DNA of 64,000 bases, from assembly GCF_004000945.1 (NCBI RefSeq), contig NZ_BIMF01000004.1, positions 310,001-374,000 of the forward strand, given 5' to 3'. The notes beneath the pieces were generated by a model. It was given only the letters and a program-made list of their open reading frames with translations. It was not told the DNA's origin and searched no databases. Shown here one piece after another: positions 34,920 through 44,570 of the stretch (positions are counted from its first letter, which is position 1; each line of letters begins with the position of its first letter). Both the position numbers and the translations under genes were made by a program. This DNA comes from Paenibacillus lautus NBRC 15380. Its GTDB lineage: Bacteria; Bacillota; Bacilli; Paenibacillales; Paenibacillaceae.

Positions 34920-34939
34920 GTCTAGTTCCTCCTATTTAT

Positions 34940-35323
34940 TCAACTTGTCATTGATTGTATCCATTCCCATACCGGTTCATAGAAGACCAGAATGCCGATC
35001 ACGACGGCAAACACCGCTGCAACTAACGCTGCACCGGCTGCTGTATCCTTAGCCACCCGAGCTAAAACATGTTCTTCTGGCGAGATCAGATCGATAATGG
35101 CCTCTACCGCAGTATTTACCAGCTCCGCGATAAATACGAGGGCAATCGCCAATACCAAAAATAACCAACCCACTCGGTCCAATTGCAGCAAAGCTGCTGC
35201 GATGAATACAATCAAGGCAGCAGCAATGTGGATTTTCATATTGCGTTCCGTTTGTACAGCCGTCAAGATGCCCCGTATCGCGCACCCAAATGCCCTGTAT
35301 AACGATTGTCTGTGCGGCTTCAC
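34940..35323 (-). CDS. dgkA: Diacylglycerol/undecaprenol kinase
   Basis: A 127-residue membrane enzyme with three membrane spans, the DagK signature AELVNTAVEAIIDLISPEEH and the cytoplasmic Glu in the RNMKIHIAAALIV region. In Gram-positives the enzyme mainly phosphorylates undecaprenol, recycling the lipid carrier for wall synthesis. The start is GTG at 35323 and shares the G of the ybeY stop TAG, so translation is coupled to ybeY. cdd follows. Confidence 0.93.
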   Translation of the reverse strand: MKPHRQSLYRAFGCAIRGILTAVQTERNMKIHIAAALIVFIAAALLQLDRVGWLFLVLAIALVFIAELVNTAVEAIIDLISPEEHVLARVAKDTAAGAALVAAVFAVVIGILVFYEPVWEWIQSMTS

Positions 35324-35820
35324 TATCTTGTCAATCCTACTTCTGCAAGTACAGCCTCCTGCTTACCCATCATTTCCGCTTCGCTCGCCTCATCTTGATG
35401 ATCATATCCGAGCAAATGTAGAAATCCGTGAACAAACAGAAAACCGAGTTCCCGTTCCAACGAATGGCCGTATTCTTCGCTTTGCAGCTTGGCCCGAGGA
35501 ACCGAGATAATGATATCACCCAGAACATCCGGCACGCTCTCCAGTTCTTCTCCCTCTTCCAGCTCATAAATGATCTCGAGCTCATCGTTCGTAATTTCAT
35601 TCATCGCAAAGGAGAGAACGTCGGTCGGACGATCGATTCCCCGGTACTCCCGGTTCAATTCATGGATCTGTTCATCATCGACAAAGGTCAGATCCACCTC
35701 TCCATCGGTTACTCCTTCAGCCTCTCCGGCCTTCTGAAGAATCACTTCAAGCAGGGCGATCAATTCCTCGCTAATCTGAAAATCCTCTTGTTCATTATTC
35801 CATGCCAGCTGCAGGCTCAT
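35323..35820 (-). CDS. ybeY: Endoribonuclease YbeY
   Basis: YbeY is a zinc-dependent endoribonuclease in 16S rRNA 3' maturation and ribosome quality control. The 165-residue protein has the signature HGFLHLLGYDHQDE (H-x3-H-x5-H), with the Arg-containing DRPTDVLSFAM motif upstream. AAGGAG lies about 10 bases before the ATG, and pgpH ends 3 bases upstream. dgkA begins at its last base. Confidence 0.96.
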   Translation of the reverse strand: MSLQLAWNNEQEDFQISEELIALLEVILQKAGEAEGVTDGEVDLTFVDDEQIHELNREYRGIDRPTDVLSFAMNEITNDELEIIYELEEGEELESVPDVLGDIIISVPRAKLQSEEYGHSLERELGFLFVHGFLHLLGYDHQDEASEAEMMGKQEAVLAEVGLTR

Positions 35821-35822
35821 TC

Positions 35823-38123
35823 TTATACGCTCCTTCTCTGTTCCTCACTCGTTGCGGATGTCTCGGAAGCAGTCGATATATCGCCATTTGGGGCGGACGG
35901 CTTGGGACGCTTCACATCTTCCGGGTATTCGATCCGGGAATGGAAAATCCCCATCACCGTCTCCTTTAACGTCTTCGCGATAATATCCAATTCCTTCATC
36001 GTTAAATCGCAATCATTAAACTGATGGTCATCCAGGCGGCCTTTGATAATCTTCTCGATCATCGATTCAACCTGTTCCACCGTCGGTTTACGCAATGAAC
36101 GGACAGCCGCTTCCACGCTGTCGGCTATGCCGACAATTGCAGACTCCTTGGATTGAGCCTTCGGCCCTGGGTAACGGAAATCATCTTCGGTGAAATCCGG
36201 TTCGATGCCCTGCTCCTCAGCCTGGCGAACCGCTTTATGATAAAAATAGTGTAAAAACGTTGTGCCATGATGCTGCTCTGCGATATCCCGTATCGGTTTA
36301 GGGAGCTTGTACTCCTTGAGCATTTCCACGCCATCCCTTGCGTGAGCAACGATAATGGATTTGCTCAGCTTCGGTTCAATGGAATCATGCGGGTTCTCCA
36401 TATTGTTCTGGTTCTCGATAAAATAGATCGGCCGCTTGGTTTTTCCAATATCATGATAGTAGGAACCGACGCGGCACAGCAGTCCGTTGGCGCCAATCGC
36501 TTCCGCCGCAGCTTCGGACAAGTTTCCGACCATGACACTGTGATGATAAGTGCCTGGCGTCTCCGTCAGCAGTTTACGAAGCAGCGGATGGTTCGGGTTC
36601 GATAATTCCACCAGCTTCAGTGCCGACAGAATACCGAAGGTGACTTCGAAGAACGGCATTAACCCGATAACCAGGATGGCCGTTAACAATCCGCCCGCGA
36701 TGGCAAAACCGATCGAATACAGCGTTTCGCTCGTAGTCCATGTATCGTTATTGAGCAGCAGCATAATAAACACGATCAAGGCGCCGAAGAGAGAAGCCAT
36801 AATGCCGCCCTTCAGCATCGTCGACCGCTGGCTTGCGCGGTGAATCGAGAAGATCGCCACGCAGGAAGTCACGGCTGCGAATAACCCGAATTTGAAGTCA
36901 AACAATTCGCCTTGTACGTTCAATATGACACTTGCCATGATGCTGAAAATGATGACGCTGAAATAGGCCAGCGAGGTTTCCAGCAGCAGGGTAACCAGAA
37001 TCGCGCCAATCGCAACAGGCGCAAGATATCCAACATACATCTGGGAATCGCTCTGCAAAAATGCGGTCAAGTGCATAGGGATCAGCGTGATCACATACAC
37101 CAGAACCAGCATCAACAACTGCGAGTTGTTGTATTTAAATTTGCCAGGTTCCGACTGCCGGATGAACGTCAGTATGCCCAGCGACAGCAGGACAGACAGG
37201 AGAAGAACTCCCAGCTCCGGCCAGTAGTTAATGTCGTCCTTCAGCAGACCATTTTTGCCAAGCAGCTCGTACAGCTCCGGTGTGATAAGCTGACCCTTCG
37301 CCACGAGGATATCCCCTTGTTTGATATAGACAGGGTCAGCTTCTTCACGGGCTGCAACCTTGGCTTCCTTCGTCGCCACCTCATCCAAAAACTTGTTAGG
37401 CGTAATAGCTAAACGAGCCAATTCTTGAACGACTTCCCTAGCTGTACGATCATCCAGGTTGCTTGTACTTACCATCTCTGGAACCCGTGCTCTACCCGTT
37501 TGCGCATCTACCATTTCATTCAAGATCAGCCTGGAAACGATATCTCGAGCGGTTGATTTCATTTGAGGAATATCCTCCAAATTCAATCGCGGTATCTTAA
37601 TAAAGGTTTCCTCTGGAATCTGATAGGTTTGTTCCTCAATGGCTTGACGCATTTCTTCCAGCAGTTCCGGGGAATATGCTTCGTTTGTACTGTTTGCAGA
37701 CAGGTAATTTCGTACAAATCGCTCTGCTCTTTGGGGAATTTCAACTCGGTAAATACCGATTTTTTCCTGAGTAGATACATCCGCATCCTGATTGAGTTGT
37801 TCAATTCTGTCCAGAATCTGGGAAACCAGAACATCACTCCGAAGAGGGATATAGGAGTAAACGGGTTGAACTGCTTCCGCCTTTTGCTCCTGCGCCTGCA
37901 GCGTTGCCTTGCTGTCCTCAATTTGCACGGGCGCCACGATATTCTTTTCGCTTTTCGTATTGACCTGTATGTCATAGCGTTCCGGCAAAAGTTTGGATGC
38001 TAGACTGATATAAAAGAGCAAAGCAAGCAGCAAAAACAGAATATAGCGTGTTGCCACGCTATATTTCCATCCGCTGTTTCTACCCCATATGGACTTGTCC
38101 GTCGATGGTTCTTTGGAGGCCAT
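35823..38123 (-). CDS. pgpH: 7TM-HD cyclic-di-AMP phosphodiesterase PgpH
   Basis: PgpH degrades c-di-AMP, a signal for potassium and wall homeostasis. The 766-residue protein has one N-terminal membrane segment, a large extracellular 7TMR-HDED region to about residue 300, seven more membrane spans (about 305-510), and the cytoplasmic HD domain with GTYHHSVMVGNLSEAAAEAIGAN, YYHDIGKTKRPIYFIENQ, HARDGVEMLKEY, and AEQHHGTTFLHYFYHKA. AAGGGG stands 8 bases before the ATG. phoH ends 14 bases upstream; ybeY follows 2 bases after its stop. The acidic-Ser C-terminal tail is not conserved. Confidence 0.96.
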   Translation of the reverse strand: MASKEPSTDKSIWGRNSGWKYSVATRYILFLLLALLFYISLASKLLPERYDIQVNTKSEKNIVAPVQIEDSKATLQAQEQKAEAVQPVYSYIPLRSDVLVSQILDRIEQLNQDADVSTQEKIGIYRVEIPQRAERFVRNYLSANSTNEAYSPELLEEMRQAIEEQTYQIPEETFIKIPRLNLEDIPQMKSTARDIVSRLILNEMVDAQTGRARVPEMVSTSNLDDRTAREVVQELARLAITPNKFLDEVATKEAKVAAREEADPVYIKQGDILVAKGQLITPELYELLGKNGLLKDDINYWPELGVLLLSVLLSLGILTFIRQSEPGKFKYNNSQLLMLVLVYVITLIPMHLTAFLQSDSQMYVGYLAPVAIGAILVTLLLETSLAYFSVIIFSIMASVILNVQGELFDFKFGLFAAVTSCVAIFSIHRASQRSTMLKGGIMASLFGALIVFIMLLLNNDTWTTSETLYSIGFAIAGGLLTAILVIGLMPFFEVTFGILSALKLVELSNPNHPLLRKLLTETPGTYHHSVMVGNLSEAAAEAIGANGLLCRVGSYYHDIGKTKRPIYFIENQNNMENPHDSIEPKLSKSIIVAHARDGVEMLKEYKLPKPIRDIAEQHHGTTFLHYFYHKAVRQAEEQGIEPDFTEDDFRYPGPKAQSKESAIVGIADSVEAAVRSLRKPTVEQVESMIEKIIKGRLDDHQFNDCDLTMKELDIIAKTLKETVMGIFHSRIEYPEDVKRPKPSAPNGDISTASETSATSEEQRRSV

Positions 38124-38137
38124 TGCGACAATCCCCT

Positions 38138-39109
38138 TTAATCTTGGTTTTCTGCTGCTTTATCATATGCGACGATGATTTTTTGTACTAAAGAGTGACG
38201 TACGACATCCTGTTCGGCAAAATAGACGAATCCGACTTCCTCAATTCCGCTTAATATCCTTTTAGCTTCGATAAGTCCTGATTTCTTGCCTCGCGGCAGG
38301 TCAATCTGGGTCACGTCCCCTGTTATGACCATCTTCGAGCCGAATCCAAGCCGTGTCAGAAACATCTTCATCTGTTCCGGCGTGGTGTTCTGCGCTTCAT
38401 CCAAAATAATAAATGAATCATCCAGCGTCCGCCCGCGCATGTAAGCAAGCGGCGCGATTTCAATCAACCCACGCTCTAGCGCCTTGGCCGTTTGATCCGG
38501 GCCCATAACATCGTATAAGGCATCGTACAGCGGTCTGAGATAAGGATCAACCTTCTCCTGCAGATCTCCCGGCAGGAAGCCCAGGCTCTCTCCAGCCTCT
38601 ACTGCCGGCCTTGTCAGAATAATCCGTTTGACGGATCCTTCCTTCAGAGCGGCAACAGCCAGAACGACGGCCAAGTAGGTTTTTCCTGTTCCGGCAGGAC
38701 CGATACCGAATACAATATCCCGTTTCTTGATGGTGGTCACATAGTGCTTCTGACCGATGGTTTTGACACGAATAGGCTTGCCCTTGAAGGTTGTCGTGAT
38801 TTCGCCCTTGTACAGATCCAGCAATTGATCAGCTCTCAGATCCTTGGCGAGTTCTACAGCATAAAGGATATCACGCTCGGTCAAAATGTAGCCGTTACGC
38901 ACAAGTTGGAGCAGCACTTCAAACAGCTGCTGAAGACTCTCCACATTTCGATGTTGTCCACGAATCGTGATGACCGCTTCCCGTGAATCAATCGTCGCAG
39001 GAATTTCTTTTTCGATTAATTTAAGAAATGTATCTTGTGGTCCGAATAAGGACAGACCTTCTGACGCGCTTTGAAGTAAAATTTGAATGCTGGTCGTTTG
39101 CTGTGACAA
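38138..39109 (-). CDS. phoH: PhoH-like ATPase
   Basis: The 323-residue protein is the stand-alone PhoH/YqfE ATPase. It has Walker A FGIGPAGTGKTYLAVVLAV, the RPAVEAGESLGFLPGDLQEKVDPYLRP block, Walker B SFIILDEAQNTTPEQMK and sensor GDVTQIDLPRG. It is linked to RNA metabolism, often beside ybeY. The start is TTG at 39109, 6 bases after the yqfD stop; the GGAGAATGAGG ribosome site overlaps that stop. In the window there is also the PIN-fused PhoH (ylaK). Confidence 0.94.
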   Translation of the reverse strand: MSQQTTSIQILLQSASEGLSLFGPQDTFLKLIEKEIPATIDSREAVITIRGQHRNVESLQQLFEVLLQLVRNGYILTERDILYAVELAKDLRADQLLDLYKGEITTTFKGKPIRVKTIGQKHYVTTIKKRDIVFGIGPAGTGKTYLAVVLAVAALKEGSVKRIILTRPAVEAGESLGFLPGDLQEKVDPYLRPLYDALYDVMGPDQTAKALERGLIEIAPLAYMRGRTLDDSFIILDEAQNTTPEQMKMFLTRLGFGSKMVITGDVTQIDLPRGKKSGLIEAKRILSGIEEVGFVYFAEQDVVRHSLVQKIIVAYDKAAENQD

Positions 39110-39115
39110 ATAGCC

Positions 39116-40309
39116 TCATTCTCCTTGATCGTATACTATGGGAAGTTCTTTCGCGATGGTCTCTTCCACCTCAAAAAGCACTTTCATATAAACTTTACCA
39201 TTCTCTTTCTTATCATGCAAAATTTTTTGGCTTACAAATCTTGAATCCGTGCCATATTTCGCCAAAATATCCCGGCGCGCCCCCTCGATTCCCTCTTTTT
39301 TCGCCTCATCCTCGGTAATGGTCCGCTGAACCTCGGTAACCTCCATGATCTTTTCCGTCATCCAGCCCAGCGGAAGCACGCGCGTCCTCCAAGTTAGCGG
39401 ATCATAGAAGGTCAAAGTCTCCTGCTGCGAAAATGGAATATCCCCATAGCCCCACAACTGGACGGCCCGATCGCCAAATACGATATAAGAGCGCTTCTTC
39501 CCTTCCCCTGTATAAACCTTATGGGTCTTCACCAATGGGATTTCGATATCGTATTCATGCCACACAAGGCCCTTCACTTCCCCTTTGGCTACAATGCGTT
39601 CCGAATTTTCCTCGTCCCCAAGGACGCCGGAAATCAGTATGTCGCCCTTCTTCACCCGGCTGTTTATCCCTACTTTAGGGACTCCCTTCTCAGCGTATAT
39701 ATGGGTGATGACGGCGTCCTGCGTACTGATAAGATGCCTCGGGCTCTGGAGCGGCGGTTTGTCCGGTACGGCCGCCTCTACAATCTGTATGCGTATGCGT
39801 GTCCCATTGCGTTCCACCCCTACCCATGAAGTTCCCGGAAGGCGGGCGGTCATATTCCCGGACAGCTTGTCCATCGATTGCAGCTTGAATATCCATTGAA
39901 ACGGATAGATGCCTTCCTGCTTCGCCGCATCAAGCACATCTTCCGAAGCGATCGTTTCATTCCCCTCGACTTCCACGTTCCACACCATCGAGGAAAGCGT
40001 CAACAGGATCATAAAAAACGCAACAACGCCAATAACAAACGCTTTGCGTTTCAACAGGCGGCGGGCTTTGAAGGGGGATCCGTAGCGCCCCTTGATACGC
40101 GTACGGCAGCCTGTCCGTTTTAACAGCGGACGGAGCCCTCTGAAATCCTTCAGCAGCAGCTTAAGCTCTGCTGAGTGGGCTCCTGTCGGTGTTACATCCC
40201 AAACCGGAATCCCCGCCTCCGCCAATGAATTAATGAATGCTTCCACATGCTCACCGCGAACAGCGAGCTTCAAATATCCTCGAAGATGGATCATCGTCGG
40301 AATCTTCAC
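39116..40309 (-). CDS. yqfD: Sporulation protein YqfD
   Basis: YqfD is needed for sporulation in B. subtilis (also called spoIV-type) and is made in the mother cell. The 397-residue protein has an N-terminal soluble region (LRGYLKLAVRGEHVEAFINSL), one membrane segment (about residues 91-111, KAFVIGVVAFFMILLTLSSM), and an extracytoplasmic part with RLPGTSWVGVERNGTRIRIQ and GDILISGVLG. Start GTG at 40309 overlaps the yqfC stop (GTGA). phoH follows 6 bases after its stop. Confidence 0.93.
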   Translation of the reverse strand: MKIPTMIHLRGYLKLAVRGEHVEAFINSLAEAGIPVWDVTPTGAHSAELKLLLKDFRGLRPLLKRTGCRTRIKGRYGSPFKARRLLKRKAFVIGVVAFFMILLTLSSMVWNVEVEGNETIASEDVLDAAKQEGIYPFQWIFKLQSMDKLSGNMTARLPGTSWVGVERNGTRIRIQIVEAAVPDKPPLQSPRHLISTQDAVITHIYAEKGVPKVGINSRVKKGDILISGVLGDEENSERIVAKGEVKGLVWHEYDIEIPLVKTHKVYTGEGKKRSYIVFGDRAVQLWGYGDIPFSQQETLTFYDPLTWRTRVLPLGWMTEKIMEVTEVQRTITEDEAKKEGIEGARRDILAKYGTDSRFVSQKILHDKKENGKVYMKVLFEVEETIAKELPIVYDQGE

Positions 40310-40599
40310 GGTTTCTCCCCCGTTCCTATGTATTGAATATGATGAATGATGCCAATGATGGTCACTTCATGACTTTGAATAGCCTGAATCGCAAGTCCGG
40401 TCCCCGAAATCTCCAAAGAACCCTGCGTTAAAGACAACACAAGTCGTTCCTCGGAAAAATGCCGGACTCCGCGATGATTTTCGATATGCAGCTCTTTATT
40501 GCCAATCAGGGTCAACCGCGGCAAATCAAATAACAGGTCCTGTGGCAAATCAAGCATTTCTTGGGTCCATTTCTGCAGCTTGCGGCTGATGCGGGACAT
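40306..40599 (-). CDS. yqfC: Sporulation protein YqfC
   Basis: YqfC is a small mother-cell sporulation protein controlled by SigE in B. subtilis. The 97-residue protein reads RISRKLQKWTQEMLDLPQDL, then FDLPRLTLIGNKELHIENHRGV, the family pattern. GGGGGAAAG lies about 13 bases upstream of the ATG, which is rather long. Its stop overlaps yqfD by four bases. A candidate SigE promoter is just upstream. Confidence 0.92.
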   Translation of the reverse strand: MSRISRKLQKWTQEMLDLPQDLLFDLPRLTLIGNKELHIENHRGVRHFSEERLVLSLTQGSLEISGTGLAIQAIQSHEVTIIGIIHHIQYIGTGEKP

Positions 40600-40629
40600 A
40601 TGGAGACTTTCCCCCTTCCTGTACTGTAC

Positions 40630-40656
40630 ACCTTATGCCCCAAGAAGCTGTTTTAT
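40630..40656 (-). promoter_or_regulatory. Candidate SigE promoter for yqfCD
   Basis: On the minus strand, ATA (40654-40656), 16-base spacer, CATAAGGT (40630-40637), compared with the SigE consensus ATA-N16/18-CATACANT (two mismatches in the -10). It is 30 bases upstream of yqfC, a SigE gene in B. subtilis. Confidence 0.5.
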
Positions 40657-40667
40657 GAGATCAAAAG

Positions 40668-40708
40668 TAAAAAGACCGCCCCGTCAAAAAAATCTGACGA
40701 GGCGGTCT
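40668..40708 (-). terminator. Terminator of the floA-hypothetical unit
   Basis: In the minus-strand RNA, AGACCGCCTCGTCA pairs with TGACGGGGCGGTCT (14 pairs including one U-G) and is followed by TTTTT. Confidence 0.88.
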
Positions 40709-40797
40709 CCCGCTTCTATAAATCTATGAATTGAGTCTAATTTACGCTGATCCTGTACAAGAAATTTGGCTCGAAGAGCTCGAAAGAATCCGCTAAT

Positions 40798-41376
40798 TTA
40801 ACGGCGAGTATTCATGGGGCGCTTGGCACGCGGAGTTCCCAGAATTTCGGCCCAAACAATGCCATTTCGAGCTTGTTCTGCAAGAAACGATCCACTGCCC
40901 CTAGACTGTTCACGATCTTCATCTCGGCTTTCGACAACCGTTTCAGGTAATGCGATGGTCATCTGGTTCAAATTCGAGTGAATCCGGTTCAAATCCCTCT
41001 CCATCATCTCGATTCTATGATCTATGCTATCGGGGTGAGATCTCATCTCTTCCTCACGTCTCGCTCGATCAATCTCTTGATGTTCCAGAGAGTATCCGTT
41101 CCCGGTATCCATTTCTTCTTCATCCATCCGCTCGATCCGGGTGCTTTCCTGAACAGGTGCCGGACGGGAGACTTGCGGAGTCGTCTGTACCCGTCTAACT
41201 TCAGGCCGCTGAGGCCGCTGCTGCCCCGGTCTTGCAGGACGGTCCCCTTCGCCGCCGAAGGACGGCATACGGGGATTTTTCCCCTCCTCAGGGTTCTTGC
41301 CGCGTCTTCCGAGGGCGGAGATGATGAAGAAGCCTATAACAGCTACAATGTAAAAATTTTCGATTAACCAGCTCAC
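40798..41376 (-). CDS. Single-span membrane protein after floA, unknown function
   Basis: A 192-residue protein with one N-terminal membrane span (SWLIENFYIVAVIGFFIISALG), a disordered Pro/Arg/Gln-rich stretch (about residues 24-80), an acidic helical region with charged coiled-coil character (about 85-150), and a distinctive C-terminal motif NGIVWAEILGTPRAKRP. Start GTG at 41376 is preceded by GAGGTG, and it follows floA by 18 bases. I recognise no family. In B. subtilis floA is followed by the small yqfB, which this does not resemble. Cytoplasmic tail orientation and a role near the flotillin are only inferred from position. Confidence 0.75.
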   Translation of the reverse strand: MSWLIENFYIVAVIGFFIISALGRRGKNPEEGKNPRMPSFGGEGDRPARPGQQRPQRPEVRRVQTTPQVSRPAPVQESTRIERMDEEEMDTGNGYSLEHQEIDRARREEEMRSHPDSIDHRIEMMERDLNRIHSNLNQMTIALPETVVESRDEDREQSRGSGSFLAEQARNGIVWAEILGTPRAKRPMNTRR

Positions 41377-41394
41377 TATAGGCTCACCTCATCG

Positions 41395-42396
41395 TTACTT
41401 GGTTTTGTTGTCACCAGGATTGTCATTATTCTCACCCATCTTACCGAAGGAACCCCTCATTTGCGTGTCGGCTTCGATATTCTTCAGGTTCATATAATCC
41501 ATCACGCCCAGTTGGCCGCTGCGAAGCGCTTCAGCCATAGCCAGCGGAACTTGGGATTCCGATTCCACAACGCGTGCTCTCATCTCTACGACGCGAGCCT
41601 TCATCTCTTGCTCTTGGGCTACCGCCATCGCGCGGCGTTCTTCCGCCTTCGCTTGGGCAATACGCTTGTCGGCTTCCGCCTGTTCGGTCTGCAAGTACGC
41701 GCCGATGTTTTTGCCTACATCCACGTCCGCGATATCGATGGACAGGATTTCAAATGCGGTTCCGGCATCCAAGCCCTTGGACAGCACCGTTCTTGAGATG
41801 GAATCCGGATTCTCCAGAACATCTTTATGAGAGTTACTCGAGCCGACGGTAGTAACGATACCTTCACCTACACGGGCGATGATCGTTTCTTCCCCGGCAC
41901 CCCCGACTAAACGGTCAATGTTGGCACGCACGGTTACACGGGCTTTAACTTTCACTTCAATACCGTCTTTTGCAACAGCTGCAACAGTTGGCGTCTCAAT
42001 TACGCGCGGGTTAACACTCATTTGAACAGCCTGCAGAACATCGCGTCCCGCAAGGTCAATAGCGGCAGCCCGTTCGAACTCAAGTGGAATATTTGCACGT
42101 TGAGCTGCGATCAGCGCATTTACAACCCTGTCTACATTACCACCTGCCAAATAATGGCTTTCCAGCTGGTTGATGTTTAGACCGAGACCCGCTTTTGTCG
42201 CTTTAATCAGCGGATTCACAATTCGGCTTGGCGTTACGCGCCGCAGACGCATAGCCACCAATGTAATAATCCCCACGCGAACGCCAGAAGCGATCGCCGA
42301 GATCCAGAGCATCAACGGGAAGAAACTGAAAAACACGCTGAGCACAATGATCGCGACAACCCCGATCAGAAGTATCGGTATCAAAGAACCGTCCAT
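41395..42396 (-). CDS. floA: Flotillin-like protein FloA
   Basis: FloA forms functional membrane microdomains that scaffold signalling and wall proteins. The ATG at 42396 is chosen because GGAGGGTGAAT lies directly upstream. The 333-residue protein has an N-terminal membrane segment ([20 protein letters not shown]), a SPFH/PHB domain with the family-specific [22 protein letters not shown] and [21 protein letters not shown], and a coiled-coil C-terminus with [20 protein letters not shown]. It is downstream of nfeD, as in B. subtilis yqeZ-yqfA. Confidence 0.95.
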   Translation of the reverse strand: MDGSLIPILLIGVVAIIVLSVFFSFFPLMLWISAIASGVRVGIITLVAMRLRRVTPSRIVNPLIKATKAGLGLNINQLESHYLAGGNVDRVVNALIAAQRANIPLEFERAAAIDLAGRDVLQAVQMSVNPRVIETPTVAAVAKDGIEVKVKARVTVRANIDRLVGGAGEETIIARVGEGIVTTVGSSNSHKDVLENPDSISRTVLSKGLDAGTAFEILSIDIADVDVGKNIGAYLQTEQAEADKRIAQAKAEERRAMAVAQEQEMKARVVEMRARVVESESQVPLAMAEALRSGQLGVMDYMNLKNIEADTQMRGSFGKMGENNDNPGDNKTK

Positions 42397-42493
42397 ATTC
42401 ACTTCACCCTCCATTTTTAAAAATATTTGCACTCATAACTTAGAACGCTTAAAATACTATCCCTTGTAATACTACACAATTCCGTGACGAGGT

Positions 42494-43855
42494 TCACCCT
42501 TTTTCTTCCTCTACCACAATTCTAGTGCCGTCCGTCCTGATGACGCGGACCGGGCGGCCGGAATCGATGAATCCTCCAAGGGTAACCACATCAAGTCGTC
42601 GTCCCTCTAGCTCCATCGTTCCAGCTGGCCGCAGCGGCGTAAGCGAAGTTCCGACCAGACCGATCAATACATCTCGGTCTTCATTCGGAATATACCCCTG
42701 CTCTTTGGATAAGCTGTCACTGAGTATGAACTTCCGCCATATTCCCCGTTCCTTAAATACGAGGGCGACCACAATGATAGCCACCAGTGCACATGCCGCT
42801 GCAATACCTAGAGACAGCGCGACATGCGACGTGCTGTATGCCGCCATGACCACGCCGGCAATCAAGCTGGCTGATCCAATGATGCCCAGTATCCCGAAGC
42901 TTGGCACAAACAGCTCCATCGCCAGCATCACGATACCGATGATAAACAGCAGCCAGGTCTCCCAACCGGCAAATCCAGCCACCTGGTTACCAAAGAAATA
43001 CAGTACGAATGCAACCACACCAAGAATTCCCGGCACACCAAAGCCCGGAACGATCACTTCGATAATGACACCTGCGATACCAATGAAGAGCAGGAGCGTC
43101 ATCACGCCAGGGTGCGTAAGAAAAGTAGCCAGTTTCTCCGAGAAGGTCGGCTCCATCCGGAATACATCCTGCGTGGAATAATCCATCCACGTGATGACTT
43201 CTTCCGTGCTGCTTGCAACCGTATCCGCATAGCCTGTCTTCAGCGCTTCATCATGCGTCAAGGATATTATATCGCCTGGCTGCTTCGTTAAACCGATTTC
43301 AGGCACTTCAACCTTTAAATTAAGGTCAGCCATTCCTTTGGCGATCTCCGGATTTCGGCCCGAAGCTTCAGCAGCACTAGCCATGCTGGTTTTCCACCAG
43401 GAAACCATCTTGGCATCCTCGATCGGATTCCCCCTGGCATCCACCATATAAGCCGCGCCAATCATACTGCCTGGCGACATGGCAATCTTGTCTGCGTTCA
43501 GCGCAATGTAACTCCCAGCCGATGCGGCATCACCCGTGATGTAAGCCACAATCGGAATATCACTGGCCTTCATCAAGGATGCAATTTTACCCGCTTGGTC
43601 GACCAGACCACCCGGCGTATCAATTTCCAGGACGATCAGTCCTGCCGCCATCTTCTCGGCTTCCTTAAATCCACGCTCCATAAAGCTGGTTAAGCCGCGC
43701 TCGATCTGCTGCTTGACCGGAATGACATACACCGATCCGATGTTCGCAGCCACCGCGGATTTCACCGGACCTACATACATTCCGATGGATATCAGCATCA
43801 TAACAACAGCTGCCGTGAATGTCAGTAATTTGCGGATCCAAAACGGTTTGCTCAA
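42494..43855 (-). CDS. NfeD/1b-type membrane-bound serine protease
   Basis: NfeD long-form proteins pair with flotillins. This 453-residue protein has a signal/anchor, a ClpP-class serine protease domain with LEIDTPGGLVDQA, GDAASAGSYIALNADKIAMSPGSMIGAA (Ser in ASAGSYIA), four membrane spans (about residues 240-370), and a C-terminal OB-fold (NfeD domain, GLVGTSLTPLRPAGTMELEGRRLDVV). Start is TTG at 43855 with AAAGGAGGGG upstream. It precedes floA, as in B. subtilis yqeZ-yqfA. Confidence 0.93.
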   Translation of the reverse strand: MSKPFWIRKLLTFTAAVVMMLISIGMYVGPVKSAVAANIGSVYVIPVKQQIERGLTSFMERGFKEAEKMAAGLIVLEIDTPGGLVDQAGKIASLMKASDIPIVAYITGDAASAGSYIALNADKIAMSPGSMIGAAYMVDARGNPIEDAKMVSWWKTSMASAAEASGRNPEIAKGMADLNLKVEVPEIGLTKQPGDIISLTHDEALKTGYADTVASSTEEVITWMDYSTQDVFRMEPTFSEKLATFLTHPGVMTLLLFIGIAGVIIEVIVPGFGVPGILGVVAFVLYFFGNQVAGFAGWETWLLFIIGIVMLAMELFVPSFGILGIIGSASLIAGVVMAAYSTSHVALSLGIAAACALVAIIVVALVFKERGIWRKFILSDSLSKEQGYIPNEDRDVLIGLVGTSLTPLRPAGTMELEGRRLDVVTLGGFIDSGRPVRVIRTDGTRIVVEEEKG

Positions 43856-44067
43856 TCTGTTCCCCTCCTTTTCGACGTATTAAGCCATCTGAACCATTAC
43901 TTCGACAAATAGGGTTCAGCGTCCTGCCTGTTGCATAAGCATATGTATCTACTTGCCCTCATATGGTAGTTATTACGAATCAGAAACGAATTCGTTTCAA
44001 AAAGTATTCCCATTCTTAAAAAAACCATCGCGAAGAGGCGGTTCTCGAAAACATCCCCCGGATAAAA

Positions 44068-44102
44068 AGAAAAAACACCCCTTGAGAAAACAAGGGGTGT
44101 TT
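44068..44102 (-). terminator. Terminator of rpsU-yqeY
   Basis: AAACACCCCTTG (44073-44084) pairs with CAAGGGGTGTTT (44091-44102), followed on the minus strand by TTTTCTTTTT. Confidence 0.88.
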
Positions 44103-44113
44103 CACTTATGTTG

Positions 44114-44554
44114 TTACAGAAATTGTTGAACAACTTGATTGACAAGCTTTCCATCTGCACGCCCTTTAACTTTCGGCATGAGAGCGCTCATTACTTTACC
44201 CATCTCGGCTTTTGAAGAAGCACCGGTTTCCTGGATGGTCTGCTGTACAATGACTTTAATTTCTTCTTCAGTAAGCTGTTCCGGGAGGTAGGCGCTTAGG
44301 AGCTCAATTTCTGCTTTTGCATCGGCGGCAAGATCGTCGCGTCCCGCTTTTTCAAATTCTTGGAGGGCATCTTTGCGCTGTTTGATTTCACGACTAAAAA
44401 TATCAAGCACTTCGTTGTCATCCAAACTTCGTTTCAAATCTATTTCAAGATTTTTTATCGTCGAACGAACCATTCGAATCGTTGAGAGTTTGAACTTGTC
44501 CTTACTCTTCATCGCTTGCTTCATATCTTCGTTCAATCGTTCGCTAAGATTCAT
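44114..44554 (-). CDS. yqeY: GatB/YqeY domain protein
   Basis: A 146-residue protein with the YqeY family motifs: LNEDMKQAMKSKDKFKLSTIRMVRSTIKN, the FSREIKQRKDALQEFEKAGR segment, IELLSAYLPEQL, and KAEMGKVMSALMPKVKGRADGKLVNQVV. It resembles the tail domain of the GatB amidotransferase subunit and may bind tRNA, but its role is not known. It lies 16 bases after rpsU, a conserved arrangement. Confidence 0.96.
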   Translation of the reverse strand: MNLSERLNEDMKQAMKSKDKFKLSTIRMVRSTIKNLEIDLKRSLDDNEVLDIFSREIKQRKDALQEFEKAGRDDLAADAKAEIELLSAYLPEQLTEEEIKVIVQQTIQETGASSKAEMGKVMSALMPKVKGRADGKLVNQVVQQFL

Positions 44555-44570
44555 GCTAGTTCAGATCCTC

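Noticed and set aside
43897..44160. 87-residue minus-strand frame
   Set aside because: It runs through the rpsU-yqeY terminator and has no ribosome site.
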